A stretch of 64,000 nt of DNA from JALZKA01 sp963734015 (GCA_963734015.1 CAVTFG010000007.1:1-64000); one strand, 5' to 3'. Positions 1 through 7,607 are shown, counted from the stretch's first letter. Numbers and translations are program-made. The notes: generated from the letters alone by a model not told the origin.

Positions 1-96
1 GTTGGTCCCGGACGGCCAGCGTGCCAAGAACCAACCGCTAGGTCGTCAGCAAGTCGCGGTTCTCCTAGACGCTCACGAACGCCAGCACAAGAAAGT

Positions 97-205
97 CACC
101 CACCGGCGACACCACATATGCCCAGGGCCGCCGGTGGGTTCGAAAACCGGGTGTGTGTACCCCGGATCGCGGCAACCTAGCGAACCGATTTTCACCCCTT
201 GTAAG
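97..205. repeat. Hairpin-bearing repeat, copy 1
   Basis: This is the first of two diverged copies of a roughly 105-base non-coding unit, 214 bases apart. It opens with an 11-bp perfect stem (98-108 with 129-139, left arm ACCCACCGGCG) around a 20-base loop. The stem is followed by a short TTCGAA-containing segment and then by blocks shared with copy 2 (GGCAAC-TAGC and TTTTCA-C). I see no ORF of quality here. The function is unknown; a structured RNA or a remnant of a mobile palindrome are both possible. Confidence 0.55.
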
Positions 206-310
206 CGCGGCGCGGGGCAACTGGCGCAAGCCGCGCGGATGCTCCCTAAGGTCGCGTGCGGGCCTGGCGTGGTTCAGGGGGAGGCCACGCCAGGTCACGG
301 CACGAGAAAA

Positions 311-412
311 CACCCACCGGCGACACGTGCGTAGGCCGCCGGTGGGTTGCGAATCCGGGGAGGTCCCGGAACACGGGCAACGTAGCCGACCACTTTTCAT
401 CATCTGCAAGTC
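311..412. repeat. Hairpin-bearing repeat, copy 2
   Basis: Second copy of the unit seen at 97-205. The same 11-bp stem is kept (312-322 with 337-347) but the loop is 14 bases and differs in sequence, so the stem is conserved better than the loop. Blocks downstream of the stem match copy 1 in order with small gaps. The rest of 1-680 contains no convincing gene. Confidence 0.55.
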
Positions 413-619
413 CCCTGCCAGCCGCTATCCAGCGATCATCAGGTCGCGATCCTCGTACACGGACACCGGCTTCTCTTTCATCGCCGCCAGCTCGGCCACC
501 GCATAGAGCGCGGCAATCAGGGCGTCGTGCGGGCGCCGGGCTGCGGGAGTCGGACGGCGGTCACGAGGTAAGCCTGTGGGGCCTTGACTTCGCCATCTGC
601 GGGCATATGGTCGTGATGT

Positions 620-637
620 TCAGCACAAACGTGCTGA
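620..637. promoter_or_regulatory. Palindromic operator candidate
   Basis: A perfect inverted repeat, TCAGCAC and GTGCTGA around AAAC, lies 43 bases before the start codon of the propeller gene at 681. It has the size and symmetry of a dimeric regulator site. No regulator gene is adjacent, so the assignment is inference. Confidence 0.35.
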
Positions 638-680
638 CGCCGCGGGAACAGGAAGTTGCCGGCCAGAACGGGAGGATTCG

Positions 681-1556
681 ATGAGGAAGCTGCTGGCGCT
701 GGTCGTGGTGCTCCTGGTCCTCGCCCCGGCCCTGGCCCTCGCACCCCGCGCCGCAGGGTCCCGGGCCGAAGCGACGCACGTCTACTGGACGAACCCCCAC
801 GCCGACGCGATCGGGCGCGCCAAGATCGACGGCACGGGCGTGAGCCAGCGGTTCATCCGCACGAGGGGTAACGGCCCCAGGGGGATCGCGGTCGACCCCG
901 CGCCGGTCTTGGTCGCGTACGTCTATTGGGGCCAAGGCGACACTATGGGCCGCGCCAAGGTCAACGGCACGGGCGTGGACCAGGGCTTCATGCAGGGGTT
1001 TGTTGCGGGCTGTTGGGGGGTCGCGGTCGATGCCAGGTACCATTCCCCGCGCGCTCGGGCGCACGTTTATTGGTCTCACTACGGCACCGTATTCGGACTC
1101 GGGCGCGCCAACATCAACGGCACGGGGGCGAACTACAACTTCATCCCCTTCCCGCGCGCTTCGCACTCGCTGCTCGCCGTCGACCGCACGCACGTTTACT
1201 GGACCATTCGCGGCAAGGGCACGATTGGGCGCGCCAAGCTCGACGGGACCAATCGGGATCGGCGGTTCATCCGCACGGGGGGACACCCCCAAGGGGTCGC
1301 GGTCAACGCCGAACACGTCTACTGGACCAACGAGGGCACGATCGGGCGCGCCAATCTCGACGGCACCGACGTGGACCGGAGGTTCATCCGCACGAGGGGG
1401 CACCCCTATGGGATCGCCGTCGGTGCCGGGCACGTCTACTGGGCCGGAGGACACGCGATCGGGCGCGCCAAGGTTGACGGGACCAATAGGGAACGGCGGT
1501 TCATCCGCACGCCGGGGCATCCCATCGGGGTTGCAGTCGGGCCGGGTCGCAACTGA
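681..1556 (+). CDS. Secreted YWTD-type beta-propeller protein
   Basis: A 291-residue protein with an N-terminal signal peptide (MRK, then a Leu/Val/Ala-rich stretch to about residue 25), so it is probably exported. The mature part consists of six repeats of about 40 residues. Each has the pattern VYW, then IGRAK or IGRAN, then DGT, then RFIR, then G-x-AV. This matches LDL-receptor class B (YWTD) blades and predicts a single six-bladed propeller. The start is supported by GGAGG at 671-675. No catalytic motif is visible; such propellers usually bind proteins or sugars. A second protein of this type is encoded on the minus strand at 4608-5816. Confidence 0.8.
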   Translation: MRKLLALVVVLLVLAPALALAPRAAGSRAEATHVYWTNPHADAIGRAKIDGTGVSQRFIRTRGNGPRGIAVDPAPVLVAYVYWGQGDTMGRAKVNGTGVDQGFMQGFVAGCWGVAVDARYHSPRARAHVYWSHYGTVFGLGRANINGTGANYNFIPFPRASHSLLAVDRTHVYWTIRGKGTIGRAKLDGTNRDRRFIRTGGHPQGVAVNAEHVYWTNEGTIGRANLDGTDVDRRFIRTRGHPYGIAVGAGHVYWAGGHAIGRAKVDGTNRERRFIRTPGHPIGVAVGPGRN

Positions 1557-1581
1557 CCCGCGCGGCCGGACGCCGCGTCGA

Positions 1582-1632
1582 CTATTGCGCTTTCCATGCA
1601 AAGCGAAATAGCCGCTTCTCGTCCAAAGCGGC
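1582..1632. repeat. Two adjacent REP-like palindromes (families A and B)
   Basis: 1582-1593 pairs imperfectly with 1600-1611 around the loop CCATGC, with the core GCTTT and AAAGC (family A). Directly abutting is GCCGCTT (1611-1617) pairing with AAGCGGC (1626-1632) around CTCGTCCA (family B). Other family A copies are at 4431 and 6488. Other family B copies are at 2998, 3599 and 8871. The elements are confined to the first 9 kb and lie between genes. Confidence 0.6.
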
Positions 1633-1748
1633 ATTTCCGGGGTTGGTGCGAGGAGCGGCTGAGTCGTGCCACCCGCCGCCCTCACACGATTCGAGAATTG
1701 CGACGGGCCCGCCACCTCGTTGACCTTGGCCCTGGCTCGATCGAGCGC

Positions 1749-1761
1749 GATACTTGCGGGG
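1749..1761 (+). promoter_or_regulatory. Leaderless -10 box (GATACT)
   Basis: GATACT at 1749-1754 ends 7 bases before the ATG of the NTF2-like gene, and no Shine-Dalgarno is present. The same box at the same distance precedes two related genes (7623 plus strand and 6461 minus strand). This argues for transcription starting at or next to the start codon. Confidence 0.45.
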
Positions 1762-2178
1762 ATGTCGCTGAACGTCGAGGCGATCCGGCGCGGCTACGAG
1801 GCCTGGAACCGAGACGACATGGAGAGTTGTCTAAAGAACCTCGATCCCGAGATTGAGTGGCTTCCCCGCCTCGGTGCGGCCGGTGTCAGAGCAACACTCT
1901 ATCGAGGCCACGACGGCGTACTCGCCTACAAGCGCGAGATCGAGGAGTCACTCGGTGCGGTGAAAGTCAAGGTGCTCTCGACCGAGGACCTCGGCACTCA
2001 CGTTCTGGCCCATATCCGTGTCCGAGGCGAGGGCTCGGCAAGCGCCGTCCGAGTCGAGGCCGAGGGCTTTCACGTCTGGACCATGAACGGCGGAAGGGCC
2101 GTTCGCTTCGCAACCTACGAGCAACGCGACGAGGCTCTGGAGGCCATCGGTATAGATGCCGGTTCAAACGGCGAATGA
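1762..2178 (+). CDS. NTF2-like / SnoaL-like protein
   Basis: A 138-residue single-domain protein beginning MSLNVEAIRRGYEAWNRDD, the usual opening helix of SnoaL-like members of the NTF2 superfamily. It is followed by the typical EIEWLPR strand, a YRGHDGV segment and a C-terminal strand ending EALEAIGI. This cone-shaped fold binds small hydrophobic ligands or acts as an isomerase, hydrolase or carrier; no substrate can be assigned. The GATACT box 7 bases upstream fixes the start and rules out the longer reading frame from 1666. The gene overlaps the following hydrolase by 23 bases, so the two are probably co-expressed. Confidence 0.8.
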   Translation: MSLNVEAIRRGYEAWNRDDMESCLKNLDPEIEWLPRLGAAGVRATLYRGHDGVLAYKREIEESLGAVKVKVLSTEDLGTHVLAHIRVRGEGSASAVRVEAEGFHVWTMNGGRAVRFATYEQRDEALEAIGIDAGSNGE

Positions 2179-2956
2179 GGCCGAACTGCATTACGAGTTG
2201 AGGGGCGACGGCACCCCGGTCCTGCTGATCATGGGCGCCAGCGGATACGGGGGCGTTTTCGATCGGTTCGCGGAGCTGCTCGCCGACGAGTTCACCGTCG
2301 TCACCTATGACCGGCGAGGAAACGGGCGCAGCCCCAACCCGACGGGCTGGGATGCGACCTCCCCCGAGGAGCAGGCGGACGACGCGGCCGCATTGCTCGA
2401 GGCCCTGGGGCGGGCCCCAGCGGCGGTATTCGGAACGAGCAGTGGTGGGGTCTTTGCCTTGGCGATGCTGATCCGCCACCCGGAGTCGGTCCGAGGCGCG
2501 GTGCTTCACGAACCAGCGCTGTTTTCACTCTTCGACGACCCGAGGGACGTGCGCGAGGCCTTGACTGCGCTGATCAAGGAGGGAATGGAGACGGGAGGGC
2601 CGACGGCGGCAATGGAGCGTTTCATCCGCTTCGCCGCCGGCGACGCGAACTGGGAGGGTCTCGACCCGAGGGCTCAGGAGCTAATGCTCGCGAGTGCGGG
2701 TACCTACTTCGGTGTCGAAAGCGGCGCTTTCGATTCGTATCTGCCTGATGACGAGACGCTTGCCGGGATCGTTGTCCCGGTCCAAGTGCTCGTCAGCGAG
2801 GCAAGCCACCCCGGGTTTTCCGAGGCCGCGACACGCCTCGCCCAGCGCCTCGGGGTCGAGGTCGTAGGGACACCGGGCACGCATTTCGCGTACCTGGACC
2901 ACCCGGATCAACTCGCGGAGTCGGTGACGCCGTTTCTTCGGGAGGTCAGCGCCTGA
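2156..2956 (+). CDS. Alpha/beta hydrolase
   Basis: A 266-residue alpha/beta hydrolase. The nucleophile elbow G-T-S-S-G is at residues 93-97, with Ser95 as the likely nucleophile. An oxyanion strand LLIMGASG is near residue 25, the early YDRRGNGRS motif is at 51-59, and the catalytic His is in GTHFAYLDHP near residue 243. The family includes esterases, lactonases and peroxidase-like hydrolases, and the substrate cannot be read from the sequence. The start lies inside the preceding NTF2-like gene (23-base overlap), which suggests translational coupling. Confidence 0.85.
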   Translation: MPVQTANEAELHYELRGDGTPVLLIMGASGYGGVFDRFAELLADEFTVVTYDRRGNGRSPNPTGWDATSPEEQADDAAALLEALGRAPAAVFGTSSGGVFALAMLIRHPESVRGAVLHEPALFSLFDDPRDVREALTALIKEGMETGGPTAAMERFIRFAAGDANWEGLDPRAQELMLASAGTYFGVESGAFDSYLPDDETLAGIVVPVQVLVSEASHPGFSEAATRLAQRLGVEVVGTPGTHFAYLDHPDQLAESVTPFLREVSA

Positions 2957-2997
2957 AGTGCCAGCAGCTCCTGGCCGTACTCCATGTCAAGCGGTGA

Positions 2998-3019
2998 GCC
3001 GCTCTTCGTCCAAAGCGGC
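2998..3019. repeat. REP-like palindrome, family B
   Basis: GCCGCT (2998-3003) pairs with AGCGGC (3014-3019) around CTTCGTCCAA. It lies 42 bases downstream of the hydrolase stop codon, where it could end transcription or protect the 3' end. Its sequence is nearly the same as the copies at 1611 and 3599. The remainder of 2957-3195 shows no gene. Confidence 0.55.
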
Positions 3020-3195
3020 ACTCCGACCGCCCCCTGCGGCTTCGAGGGCTATTCCGCGATCAAACAAAAATCCCCAGCCGAGTCACCTTTTTTGGGCGCC
3101 TCAGGTACGGGACGAAGCCCGGCGAGGTTCGTGTCGATGCCCCAATTTGCGGGTTCGCGGCGAGCCGCATCCGCCTAGACGCAGTAGCTTCATTC

Positions 3196-3432
3196 GTGAA
3201 ACCGAGCGCACGAAGGGTTGGCACGATGCCCAGTACCCCGAAGCGCGAGGTCGAGTGGATGATTTCCGAACAGTGCTCGTTTGGCGTGATCGAGGATCGC
3301 ATCGATCGGATGGCTGCGACGAATGATGTGAAGGCGGCCCTATGGCTGCTCGCCTGGAGCGAACAGGCGGCTGCGGACCGGGCCCGGACGATCAATGAAG
3401 CGTTGACGCTCGCAAGCCGCCCGCGCGGGTAA
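3196..3432 (+). CDS. Small hypothetical protein
   Basis: A 78-residue ORF from a GTG start; an internal ATG at 3226 would give 68 residues and is equally plausible because neither has a clear ribosome site. The product is charged and mostly helical, with a KREVEW segment, a DRIDRMAATND segment and a C-terminal stretch EQAAADRARTINEAL. It has no signal peptide and no membrane segment. I do not recognise the family. Support is limited to codon usage and the absence of a better overlapping frame. Confidence 0.4.
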   Translation: MKPSARRVGTMPSTPKREVEWMISEQCSFGVIEDRIDRMAATNDVKAALWLLAWSEQAAADRARTINEALTLASRPRG

Positions 3433-3495
3433 GCGCGGGAGGACGACTCACTCGTTGTTCGTGACAGGGCCGGAGGTATGGCCGGTTTCTCCGAT

Positions 3496-3519
3496 GGGCG
3501 CGGCTGGCTTCGAACCAGC
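3496..3519 (-). pseudogene. tRNA 3'-end fragment
   Basis: On the minus strand, a T-arm GCTGG-TTCGAAG-CCAGC (3503-3519) is followed directly by a 7-base 3' acceptor strand CGCGCCC (3496-3502). There is no matching 5' acceptor, D-arm or well-paired anticodon arm further upstream. It therefore appears to be the 3' end of a lost or displaced tRNA gene. Confidence 0.4.
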
Positions 3520-3598
3520 GACCTCTCGCGTGTGAATTGTGCGCCAGGCGGCTGCGTGACCGTCTTCGACTGGCTGTAGACCGGGGGCCACCGACTCA

Positions 3599-3623
3599 GC
3601 CGCTTTTCGTCCTAAGCGGTACT
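3599..3623. repeat. REP-like palindrome, family B
   Basis: CCGCTT (3600-3605) pairs with AAGCGG (3614-3619) around TTCGTCCT. Bases 3600-3623 recur exactly, in reverse complement, at 8871-8894. The identity over 24 bases shows that this copy pair is young or under constraint. Confidence 0.6.
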
Positions 3624-3840
3624 TCTGCTCTCACGCGAAGGCGGAAGCGCGCGGTTCGCTCGGGGAGGCTTTCCCTCATCGTCCGAGGCGGGCATGTGCG
3701 GCGAGATGGCGGAGACGCTCGCAACCAGCCCTAAAGCGGGACTTCGACGGAACACATTCCGGGCCTTACGTGAAGGCGGGCCTGGTGGCCGGCAGCCAAG
3801 CGGGCAGTCGGCGCGTCCACCAACTCCGCGCGGTCGGGCC

Positions 3841-3924
3841 GGCGCCCTGCGCGCCGACCTTGACCGCTTCTGGAGCGAGGCTCTGGCGGCCTCCAAGGCC
3901 GTCGTCGAGCTACAAGCGAGGAGG
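3841..3924 (+). pseudogene. Remnant resembling ArsR regulator C-terminus
   Basis: A 28-codon stretch reading ALRADLDRFWSEALAASKA and onwards resembles the C-terminal helix often found in actinobacterial ArsR-family regulators (pattern LRADLDRFW, then AL, then FKA). No winged-helix part is found upstream in any frame. This is a weak call resting on recall of the family pattern. Confidence 0.25.
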
Positions 3925-3984
3925 CGGGACGTCTCAAGTGGGCTGGACTCGGGCCGCACCCCGCGTCGAGTGTCGCTTAGAAGC

Positions 3985-4209
3985 TCAAATATCGAGGTCG
4001 CGGTTGGGCACGGTCTCCTGCAGGTCCGGTACATACCTGCAGACTTCCCCCCAGACCTCAATGCCAGGCCCGTATTTGATGATGCGCCACTCGCACACCA
4101 CACCGGCGGATGCCGGCGCCGCCGATGTGCCCAGTAGCGTCACCGCCGCAGCGAGCGCGGCAAGTGCGATCAGCGCTCGCTTCGGCAGGCGTGTTGCGAG
4201 GATGCTCAT
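3985..4209 (-). CDS. Small secreted protein, two cysteines
   Basis: A 74-residue ORF with a clear signal peptide: basic start (MSILATRLPKR), an Ala/Leu hydrophobic core and a cleavage-like site APASA before GVVCEW. The mature part would be about 38 residues with two Cys (VVCEW and GEVCRYV) that could form a disulfide. The start is supported by AGGAG about 9 bases upstream on the minus strand. I do not recognise a family. It lies beside the frameshifted propeller gene but is separated from it by 400 bases. Confidence 0.6.
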   Translation of the reverse strand: MSILATRLPKRALIALAALAAAVTLLGTSAAPASAGVVCEWRIIKYGPGIEVWGEVCRYVPDLQETVPNRDLDI

Positions 4210-4607
4210 GGTCTCTTACTCCTGTGTGTGGGTTGTCCGGTGATCACCTCTACGCAAAGCGACCTGCAGCCGGATCACACCAACCCGCCACACCGCGCTT
4301 CCGCCTTCGTCTGGCTGCGAGCGTCTTGGCGAGGGCGTCCAGACTCGCCGAGGACGACGAAGAGGAGTGCCGCCGTCCCTTCGGGTCGCTCCCGCATCGC
4401 GCGAGAAGGAGAAGCGACAGCATTCGTATCGTTTTCCATGCAAAGGAGCACTTTCCCTGGTAGCGCGGTGCCCTCGTTTTTGGCGGGCGCAGTCACGGCG
4501 TGAGCCGGGATCGGCCTCCAAAGAAGTCGCGGGCCGCGACCTTACCCCGGAGCGACGAGAGAGGCCCGCTTGCGCGGGCCTCCGTTCGACGTCCTCCTGA
4601 CCTTGAC
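4210..4607. other. Intergenic stretch with palindrome and terminator
   Basis: About 400 bases without a convincing gene. A partial family A palindrome core (TTTTCCATGCAAAG) is at 4432-4445 and a terminator-like hairpin is at 4561-4582. The ribosome site for the small secreted protein is at the low-coordinate end. Confidence 0.5.
4561..4582 (-). terminator. Hairpin terminator of the propeller gene
   Basis: GAGGCCCGC (4561-4569) pairs perfectly with GCGGGCCTC (4574-4582) around TTGC, 26 bases past the stop of the minus-strand propeller gene. There is no U-tract, as is common in high-GC actinobacteria, so termination strength is uncertain. Confidence 0.5.
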
Positions 4608-5816
4608 CTACTTGGCCTTGACCTTCTTCACAGAGCTCGTCTGCGAGGGGGTCGACCCGGCCTGGTTGGTGGCCGTCAGGGTGCAGGTGTAGTCGCCGGC
4701 CACCGTGGGCGTGAACGTCTGATCGGTAGCGGTGGCGATGTTCGACCCATTCCTCTGCCACTGATAGGTGCCGAAGCTGGCCGGAGCCCTGTACAGGAAC
4801 GCCCCGAGCAGGTCGGGCGCCCACGTCCCATTTTGGCAGGCAAGTTCCTTGCCGACCTTAGCCCCGCCGGAGATATTCGGACGCGCGGTGTTCACGGGCT
4901 TCTTCAGCACCGCGGTGAAGAGCGAGGGTTGCTTTCGCCGCTGAACAGGGGCGAGGGGCCCCCAATGGGGTCCAGGTTCCCGGACCGAATCCCCAAGCCG
5001 GACTGCCAGCTGGCCCAGTAGATCTTAGGCGGGCTCGTCGTGGGGTCGATCGCCGGCCCGCTCGGCCCGCCGGGCGTGACGTTAAACAGGGTCGTGGCGG
5101 TGCCCTCGGGGTTCGCTAGGTTCGCAGCCCGGACCTCGCCGGAGTGCGAGGTTGGTCCAGTAGATCTTCCCGGACGCAACCGCCACCCCGATCGGGTTGG
5201 ACTGGTTGCCGACTACGGTCGTGGCGGTGCCCTGGGGGTTCGCCAGGTTCGCGCGCCGCACCGAGCCCGGCGGGGTCCCGGCAGGCGACTGGTTCGTCCA
5301 GTAGATCTTGCCGGCCGCGGTGTCAAGCGTCACCCCGCTTGGACCAGCCTCGCCGGTAACCAGGGTCTCGGCGGTGCCCGAGACGTCCGCCAGGTCCGCT
5401 CCCCGGATCGTTCCGCAGGTTTGTCCCGGAACCTCGCAGAACTCGGCCCAGTAGATCCTGCCGGCGGCGGGGTCGACCGTCACCCCGCAGGGGTTGTCCT
5501 GGCCAGTGATCAGGGGCGTGACCGGGCCCGAGCCATCGAGGTTCGCGACCTGGATCTGGCCGCCGCCGAAGTTGGCCCAGTAAATCTTGCCGGCCGCGGA
5601 GTCAAGCGCCACCCCGCACGGAGCGCCCCCGTCCTCGAACAGGGTCGAGGGGTCACCCGTTCCGTCGAGGTTTCCGACGCGGATCGACTCTGGGAAGTCC
5701 TCCCTGGACCAGTAGATGCTGTCCGCGGCGCTCGCGCTCGCCGGCAGAAGCAACCCGACCAGCACGGCGAGAAGCCCCGCCCTGCGGAAAAACGTCAAAC
5801 CCTCCGTCGCTTCCAT
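4608..5816 (-). CDS. Secreted YWTD propeller with Ig-like domain (two frameshifts)
   Basis: Read across three frames this is one gene of about 400 codons. It starts MEATEGLTFFRRAG with a signal peptide ending ASASA. Six blades follow, of the form GKIYW then ANL then GTATTL then G-x-TLD. A C-terminal Ig-like domain has a Cys pair (ELACQNGTW and GDYTCTLTA). The frame changes at about 5140-5152 and again at about 4920-4929; at each, one extra base restores the propeller or the downstream domain. The start has GGAAGGTG upstream. The protein is likely extracellular with an adhesion or sugar-binding role. It is either newly inactivated or carries two deletion errors. Confidence 0.7.
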
Positions 5817-6064
5817 GCTTAGTCGCACCTTCCGATGGCTTGTTTGGCTGGACCACCGACGTGGCACGGCGACCGTACACCCGCCAAGAGGAGCCGTGTC
5901 AATCCCCAGAATCAAGTACGTCCTCGCTCCGCGTGCCTGGCTGTTTGGGCCGAATCGGGCCGCTGGGTTGCCGGGTTAACTGCTTACTGCTTGCTCGGCC
6001 GCCGCGCCGTTTCCGGCATACCCCTCCCCATGGCCACTAACGCGCCCGGTAGGCGCCAATCCAG

Positions 6065-6461
6065 CTACTCCCGCAGGCCGGCGGCTTCGAGGGCTTCAGC
6101 CTCGCTGTCGTGGCTGCTCAGCCGGACCATCTGACCGTTCCGCCAGTGGGCCAGGTGCCACATCGTGTGGTCAATGGGAGCACCACTTTCACCGCCGTGG
6201 CCTCGAACATGCAGCGCGGCAAGCGTCGCGTCGCCCAGCGCCCGGACCTCGCCGACCTCGGCGTCCCAGTCGGGGAACGTGTCGTGCAGGTCCTGCCACC
6301 AACGACGGACTCCCTCATGACCGCGATAGCTGCCCTCCATGATGAACACGGCAGAGATGATCTCCCGCGTCCTCGTCGGCAAACGCCAGAGTGGCATCGA
6401 AATCCCCACGGAGCCAGGCGGCAGGGGCCCGACGGTAATTCTCCACGTTCTCCTGCGACAT
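6065..6461 (-). CDS. NTF2-like / SnoaL-like protein (frameshifted)
   Basis: The gene starts MSQENVENYRRAPAAWLRGD at 6461 and, after a frame change at about 6358-6370, continues through SAVFIMEGSYRGHEGVRRWW to the typical end SEAEALEAAGLRE. A single-base change joins the two halves into a normal protein of about 130 residues. GATACT on the minus strand (6471-6476) ends 9 bases before the ATG, as in the sister gene at 7623, so the mRNA is probably leaderless. Function is as for other SnoaL-like proteins: a small ligand-binding or catalytic cone with unknown substrate. Confidence 0.65.
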
Positions 6462-6487
6462 CGCCCGCGCAGTATCTCGCGATGCCT

Positions 6488-6521
6488 GAGATAGTCGCTT
6501 TCCATGCAAAGCGACTATCTC
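6488..6521. repeat. Perfect REP-like palindrome, family A
   Basis: Fourteen-base arms GAGATAGTCGCTTT (6488-6501) and AAAGCGACTATCTC (6508-6521) pair perfectly around CCATGC. This is the best-preserved family A copy. It sits in the divergent gap between the NTF2-like gene at 6461 and the LexA-box promoter at 6546. Confidence 0.7.
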
Positions 6522-6545
6522 GGCCTAGTCTGCCGCAGCCCGGGT

Positions 6546-6574
6546 TTGACACGAACATGTGTTCGTGCGATTGT
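6546..6574 (+). promoter_or_regulatory. LexA box overlapping a -35/-10 promoter
   Basis: TTGACA (6546-6551) is followed after 17 bases by GATTGT (6569-6574). Overlapping the -35 is CACGAAC-ATGT-GTTCGTG (6550-6567), which fits the Gram-positive and actinobacterial LexA/DinR consensus CGAAC-N4-GTTCG exactly. Transcription would begin close to the ATG at 6581. The layout predicts an SOS-repressed, leaderless promoter. No lexA or recA lies in the window, so regulation in trans is inferred. Confidence 0.6.
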
Positions 6575-6580
6575 GGCGGG

Positions 6581-6729
6581 ATGGTTCGCCGCCGCCCTCC
6601 CCCAGGTCCGCTCTGTACGGCCTGTGCGGGTAGCGGGAAGCGCAAGCTGGCTGAGACCGGCGGGCGGCCTGCACCTGCCCTCACTGCGGAGGGACGGGGA
6701 GCGAACCGAGACCCGTGCCGCGCCCCTAG
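6581..6729 (+). CDS. Small zinc-finger protein, two CxxCxGxG motifs (frameshifted)
   Basis: From ATG 6581 the first frame reads MVRRRPPPGPL then CTACAGSGKRKLAETGG. A frame change at about 6645-6663 leads to AACTCPHCGGTG and a stop at 6727-6729. Together they give about 49 residues with two CxxCxGxG motifs of the DnaJ zinc-finger type, enough to bind one zinc ion. A one-base deletion explains the break. The gene follows an SOS-type promoter directly and overlaps the 3' end of the convergent gene at 6726 by 4 bases. Its role is unknown; the promoter suggests a DNA-damage link. Confidence 0.45.
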
Positions 6730-6995
6730 TCGTCAGGAACAGGGCAGGGCGTCTCCCACTCCGAGGGGAGCTGCCAGCCCTCCCCCGTCAGTCTCCGCTG
6801 GATGTGCTCGATCCAGGTGGGGTCGATGCCGTTCAGCAGGGAATCGAACGCGACCGGAACCGAGGACGACGCGTAGGCGTAGCTCCGAGCCCCCTTGGCA
6901 TCCGCGGCGTACGGTTTCGCGCCACTGTCCTCCTCGAACTCATTCAGCACATCCGCCCCAAATTCTGAGAGCGGAGTCAGTTCGATTGTCGGCAT
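6726..6995 (-). CDS. Hypothetical protein
   Basis: An 89-residue acidic ORF beginning MPTIELTPLSEFGADVLNEF and ending QLPSEWETPCPVPDD. No signal peptide, membrane segment or recognisable motif is present. The segment DPTWIEHIQRRLTGEGWQLP looks like an amphipathic helix. Codon third positions are GC-rich, as in neighbouring genes. The start has a poor ribosome site (GGTAGGG, close to the ATG). I do not recognise the family. Confidence 0.45.
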   Translation of the reverse strand: MPTIELTPLSEFGADVLNEFEEDSGAKPYAADAKGARSYAYASSSVPVAFDSLLNGIDPTWIEHIQRRLTGEGWQLPSEWETPCPVPDD

Positions 6996-7136
6996 GCCCT
7001 ACCAAGGCTAGCCCCTTCCCAGGGGGACATTGCGCCCTGGTGTCGCCCTGCGCCATCCCCTCGCTCAAGCGGAACGGGAAGGGAGCCACTTTAACTCCGA
7101 GCTCGACACCCTCGCGCGAATGGGCGGCTTGGGCTA

Positions 7137-7328
7137 CTAGGAGGGATCGCGGAGTTCGACCACGTAGCTGACGTTCACCCAGTGCTCGCGGCCATCAGTA
7201 TCGATGACCTTCTGAAACGGGGAGGCGCCGCCTCGACTCAGCCGCTGCTCAAGCTCCTCGACGGCTGCTGCGGTCTGAAACTCGCTCGTGGTGAGGACAA
7301 CAACTGTCTTGGCGTCCTCGCTACTCAC
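7137..7328 (-). CDS. Small hypothetical protein
   Basis: A 63-residue ORF: MSSEDAKTVVVLTTSEFQT, then a charged helix (AVEELEQRLSRGG), then DTDGREHWVNVSYVVELRD. The predicted beta-alpha-beta-beta order suggests a small compact fold, but no family is recognised. It lies alone between the hypothetical gene at 6726 and the NTF2-like tandem at 7623. Confidence 0.4.
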   Translation of the reverse strand: MSSEDAKTVVVLTTSEFQTAAAVEELEQRLSRGGASPFQKVIDTDGREHWVNVSYVVELRDPS

Positions 7329-7607
7329 AGCCCGACCCTAACGCACGATGCCTGAGGGGGCGCGACTCGCGGCCGCGGGGTTGAAGTCCGCGGAGCTCAT
7401 TTCGCGTCCACCCTCGTGCTCGATCCATGGACGAGCTTGAAGCCACGAGGCGGGGCGCGTGCCGCCGATCGCCCGCCAGGTCGCCCGGAGACGGTCATCT
7501 GGACCTCCCGGCCTTCCCGAGGTTTTTGGGGGTTTTCTTTGTGCTGAGCTACCCAGCGGTCGCCGGGTGAACGCGAGTTCAAGATCGCTCCCTCCCCTCC
7601 GGGGCGA

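Larger units (their letters stand above)
3433..3984. other. Gene-poor stretch with remnants
   Basis: About 550 bases without an intact gene. It contains a tRNA 3' fragment (3496-3519), a family B palindrome (3599-3623), a partial family B sequence near 3731 and a short stretch resembling the C-terminus of an ArsR-type regulator (3841-3924). The mixture looks like accumulated debris. Confidence 0.5.

Noticed and set aside
97..412. CRISPR array
   Set aside because: Only two units, over 200 bases apart, with imperfect repeats and no spacer regularity.
561..1715. A 384-codon minus-strand frame with PVDV and GAPDR repeats
   Set aside because: The repeats are the antisense reading of the propeller blades on the plus strand, which has a signal peptide and ribosome site.
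3612..4103. A 163-codon minus-strand frame
   Set aside because: Low-complexity Arg/Ser/Pro content typical of a shadow frame; it overlaps the small secreted protein gene and the regulator remnant.
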